Made by a program: the position numbers and the translations under genes. A model generated the notes under the pieces. That model worked only from the letters and a program-made list of their open reading frames with translations, did no database searches and was not told where the DNA came from. Below are positions 21,734 through 23,917 of a DNA stretch of 23,917 bases, in pieces. This stretch comes from a bacterium. GTDB taxonomy: Bacteria; Bacillota; Clostridia; Oscillospirales; Acutalibacteraceae. Where the stretch lies: assembly GCA_004560045.1 (NCBI GenBank), contig SFWF01000030.1:1-23917 (forward strand). Direction: 5' to 3'. The first letter of the stretch is position 1; every line of letters begins with the position of its first letter.

Positions 21734-23776
21734 TTTAAGTATAAGCATTTGGGCGGGACATTCTCCCGTTTCGAGGGTTATTTTTTTGTCCCTTGTTTTA
21801 TAGACCTTACCGCTGAACAGCTCGGTATACTCCCCATCCTCTTTAAGAGTGATTTCGGTTTTATCCGACAGGGTGTTGTATACCCCTGCGACTAAATCGT
21901 TTATATAGGTGAAGGTTCCGTTTTCGCAGTAGATATGTACCCCCGACATTCTTGCGATCTCTCTGAATACATCGTTCGGGATGTTACCCAGTGCGCTGTA
22001 AAAAATGCGATAGTCTTCCCCTTCTTTAAGGGCGGCACCGCATTTTGCGCTGCCCGAAAACCGACCCAATACCTGCACCCCTTCGTCCTCTATGAAAAAC
22101 GTAGGCTCTTTCGGCTTATCATAGCCGTATGAGCGGCCGAAGGCCTCGATAGTTAAAGCAGGCTCTGTCAGAATGCCTCCCTTCATTTCGAGCAGGGCGA
22201 AGCTACGCTGCCTATCTGCCCCCTCGCGGTTAATATAATCGGGTGCGCCAACGAAAAACAGGGAACGGCCGCCGCATTTGAGCTCGCGGTTTATATACTC
22301 TCTCTGCCTATCGGTAAGCGAAAAGGCGTTAAGGAAAATATACAGCTTGTATTTATCTTTATCCGCCTTTTCAAGGTCCTTCAGAGAATAAAGATCATAA
22401 GGCGCTCCTATCTTACCGAGTTCGCCGCGCTGTCCCGTTACGGTTTTGATATGAATACCGCAGGAAGGATTTACGTAATACAGAGGCTCAGCACCCACGA
22501 AAATACAGATCTCCGCCGCAGAAGCGCAGGGCTTTTTTTCTAAGGAGCGGGACTTTTCGACAAGCGCCTTTACCTCCTCCATAAGGCCGTCGTCGTAGTA
22601 CCAGCCCTCCAGCATATCGAACCACCAGGTTCCGCACTGTCTGTAGAGACGGCTCATCATTTCTCGTCTCATACCGTGAATAGTTTTTTCGCGGGTATCA
22701 AGTAGGTCGGTGCGTTTAAAATCTTCAACGAGAGACCTAAGCGCGGCTTCGGTTTCGGGGTCGTTGCATAACCGTCTCTCGTTTTTCAGCATAGTAGAAG
22801 TCAGAAAGGTCAGATTATCGAAGGAGGCAAAATAGAGTTTTCCGTTTTCTTTGACCGATTCGGTAAGGATCATATAGGCCGTTCCGTCGTCGTAGTGTCT
22901 GAATTGGTAGGAGGCCGGAGTTGCTATCATATCAACATAAGGGCTTTCGTTGACCCTGTCGAGATCAAGATGACCCCATTGCCATATACAGGAGCCAAGT
23001 TCCATTATATATCCGAAAAACAGTCCTACAAGCTTGTTACCGCCGAGGGTCTCCTTTGCCGTTTTACTAAAATCCAGCACAAGGTCTGAGATCAGCTCGG
23101 CGTGAAACCGACGGTATTTTATAAGCTCTTGGTCGAGGTCGGGATCTAAAAATATTTGCGTATCCGGCTTCGTCCGCTCCTTAAGTGAGGGAATGAGAGC
23201 ATTTTCGTCTCCTAAATACTTTCTGAATGCGGCAAGCTTTACGGGATGACTTTCCTCACGGTCCTTAACGCTGAACCATTCGGTGGTATAGCCGCCAAGC
23301 AGCCAATATCCCAAAATTTTGTCGCCGTATTTTGACTCGGCATACCGAATGAAGGCTTTTATATAATCCCTTGTGTCCTGCCGCCATTTTTCGTTTGCGG
23401 CAATTTGAGAAAGGTGGGTAAAGGAATCGGCATTATCGGGGTTTTGCTCCAGCCACCACTCGCGGGTATCGAGGTGTAGATTTATAAAAAAATATCCCTC
23501 GGGAGCGGCCGACAAAAACATTTCCATCTGACGGTCGAAGCCTTCAAAACGGTAGTCGTTTTCTCCGAACCAGATCTCGCCGTAAAGGGAATAAGGCATC
23601 TGAATACCGGAGCGTAGACCCGAGCAGTAAGGATGAAATATCCGAACCCCCGCCTTATAAAAGTCGCCGACGTTATTCGGCGTCGGTCGGAAGCTTTTAA
23701 AGGCAAGGGAATCGATAGTTTTCCCGTCTACCGAAATCTTGTTAGTTCCGTTTTCTTTTACGATCTTGACCTCCAC
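21731..23776 (-). CDS. Clan GH-A-like glycoside hydrolase (GH42-like, unassigned)
   Basis: 681 residues, no signal peptide. The first 400 residues look like a (beta/alpha)8 glycosidase: KAGVRIFHPYC on an early strand, REWWLEQNP, and GYWLLGGYTTEWF, whose E166 is a good acid/base candidate at the end of strand 4. CGTWWFDMLEGWYYDDG, near residue 385, is a motif seen in proteins described as beta-galactosidase-like. A Rossmann-like domain (about 410-530, GH42 trimerisation-like: LYIFLNAFSLTDRQREYINR) and a C-terminal beta domain follow. The nucleophile Glu is not evident to me, so family and substrate are uncertain. The start is GTG 23776, with AAGGAG 8 nt upstream. A promoter and 21-bp-spaced repeats upstream suggest control by an AraC-type activator. 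Confidence 0.72.
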   Translation of the reverse strand: MEVKIVKENGTNKISVDGKTIDSLAFKSFRPTPNNVGDFYKAGVRIFHPYCSGLRSGIQMPYSLYGEIWFGENDYRFEGFDRQMEMFLSAAPEGYFFINLHLDTREWWLEQNPDNADSFTHLSQIAANEKWRQDTRDYIKAFIRYAESKYGDKILGYWLLGGYTTEWFSVKDREESHPVKLAAFRKYLGDENALIPSLKERTKPDTQIFLDPDLDQELIKYRRFHAELISDLVLDFSKTAKETLGGNKLVGLFFGYIMELGSCIWQWGHLDLDRVNESPYVDMIATPASYQFRHYDDGTAYMILTESVKENGKLYFASFDNLTFLTSTMLKNERRLCNDPETEAALRSLVEDFKRTDLLDTREKTIHGMRREMMSRLYRQCGTWWFDMLEGWYYDDGLMEEVKALVEKSRSLEKKPCASAAEICIFVGAEPLYYVNPSCGIHIKTVTGQRGELGKIGAPYDLYSLKDLEKADKDKYKLYIFLNAFSLTDRQREYINRELKCGGRSLFFVGAPDYINREGADRQRSFALLEMKGGILTEPALTIEAFGRSYGYDKPKEPTFFIEDEGVQVLGRFSGSAKCGAALKEGEDYRIFYSALGNIPNDVFREIARMSGVHIYCENGTFTYINDLVAGVYNTLSDKTEITLKEDGEYTELFSGKVYKTRDKKITLETGECPAQMLILK

Positions 23777-23846
23777 TTAAACCACTCCTTGTTTTTTACC
23801 TGTAAGCTAAGCACAATGCTCTATCAAACTTGTATTTTACGATTTG

Positions 23847-23874
23847 ATTATATCAAAAAATATACTAAATTAAA
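23847..23874 (-). promoter_or_regulatory. Promoter of the GH-A-like gene
   Basis: On the minus strand TTTAAT (23874-23869) and TATAAT (23852-23847) lie 16 bp apart. The -35 is weak, as expected for an activated promoter; the leader is about 65 nt. Confidence 0.6.
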
Positions 23875-23879
23875 GATAT

Positions 23880-23909
23880 TTTTCGATATGATAATTGTAA
23901 TTTTCGATA
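23880..23909 (-). repeat. Two direct repeats 21 bp apart upstream of the -35 (probable AraC-type operator)
   Basis: TTTTCGATA occurs at 23880-23888 and at 23901-23909 on the plus strand (TATCGAAAA on the minus strand), exactly 21 bp apart, i.e. two helical turns. The nearer copy ends 5 bp from the -35 box, the geometry of AraC-family activator sites. Confidence 0.5.
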
Positions 23910-23917
23910 AAATATAC

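Overview
The window reads as a piece of the chromosome of a low-to-mid-GC anaerobic Firmicute, most likely an uncultured gut or rumen Clostridium relative (Oscillospirales/Ruminococcaceae-like). This is inferred from strong AGGAGG-type ribosome binding sites, sigma-A promoters with 16-17 bp spacers, many Rho-independent terminators, a glycine riboswitch, a PdaA-type (spore-cortex-like) deacetylase, an AGCS symporter, a YitT protein and many intracellular glycan-degrading enzymes. No marker gene fixes the species. No tRNA, rRNA, CRISPR array, prophage or intact insertion sequence was seen.

Layout. 1-154: the tail of a DUF3298 protein. 251-1870: a cytoplasmic GH3 enzyme. 1953-3847 (minus): an AGCS amino-acid:Na+ symporter behind a tandem glycine riboswitch and terminator. 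3864-5716 (minus): a ribokinase-nucleoside hydrolase operon for ribonucleoside salvage. 5862-7154: a CPA2-type cation/proton antiporter. 7365-7946: an MmcQ/YjbR protein. 8034-9994: a promoter, a ~290-nt highly foldable leader or dispersed element, a hendecad-repeat/Big_2 lipoprotein and a PdaA-like lipoprotein. 10074-10961: YitT. 11082-11312: a small orphan protein in its own transcription unit. 11413-13227: a metallophosphoesterase and a lipoprotein cyclophilin. 13259-14934: a divergent AraC regulator/SGNH esterase pair. 14977-16493 (minus): two tandem sugar isomerase/epimerase paralogues. 16633-18506 (minus): a DegT aminotransferase overlapping a phosphoglycosyl transferase. 18570-19385: pnuC with a structured leader. 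19415-19576: a glycyl-radical-enzyme relic. 19645-21564: a DUF4838 protein. 21565-21687: an AraC-family relic. 21731-23776 (minus): a clan GH-A-like glycosidase with a probable AraC-type operator upstream.

The genes mostly serve intracellular glycan and nucleoside scavenging (GH3, SGNH esterase, isomerases, DUF4838, GH-A-like enzyme, ribokinase/nucleoside hydrolase, PnuC), plus envelope functions (PdaA, lipoproteins, PGT/aminotransferase). The most notable non-coding elements are the linker-based switching geometry of the glycine riboswitch (3545-3797), the 26-bp-closed RNA or inverted-repeat element before the lipoprotein (8096-8388), and the pnuC leader, which I cannot assign to a known riboswitch class (18613-18690). 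Two gene relics flanking the DUF4838 gene show that 19.4-21.7 kb has been rearranged.
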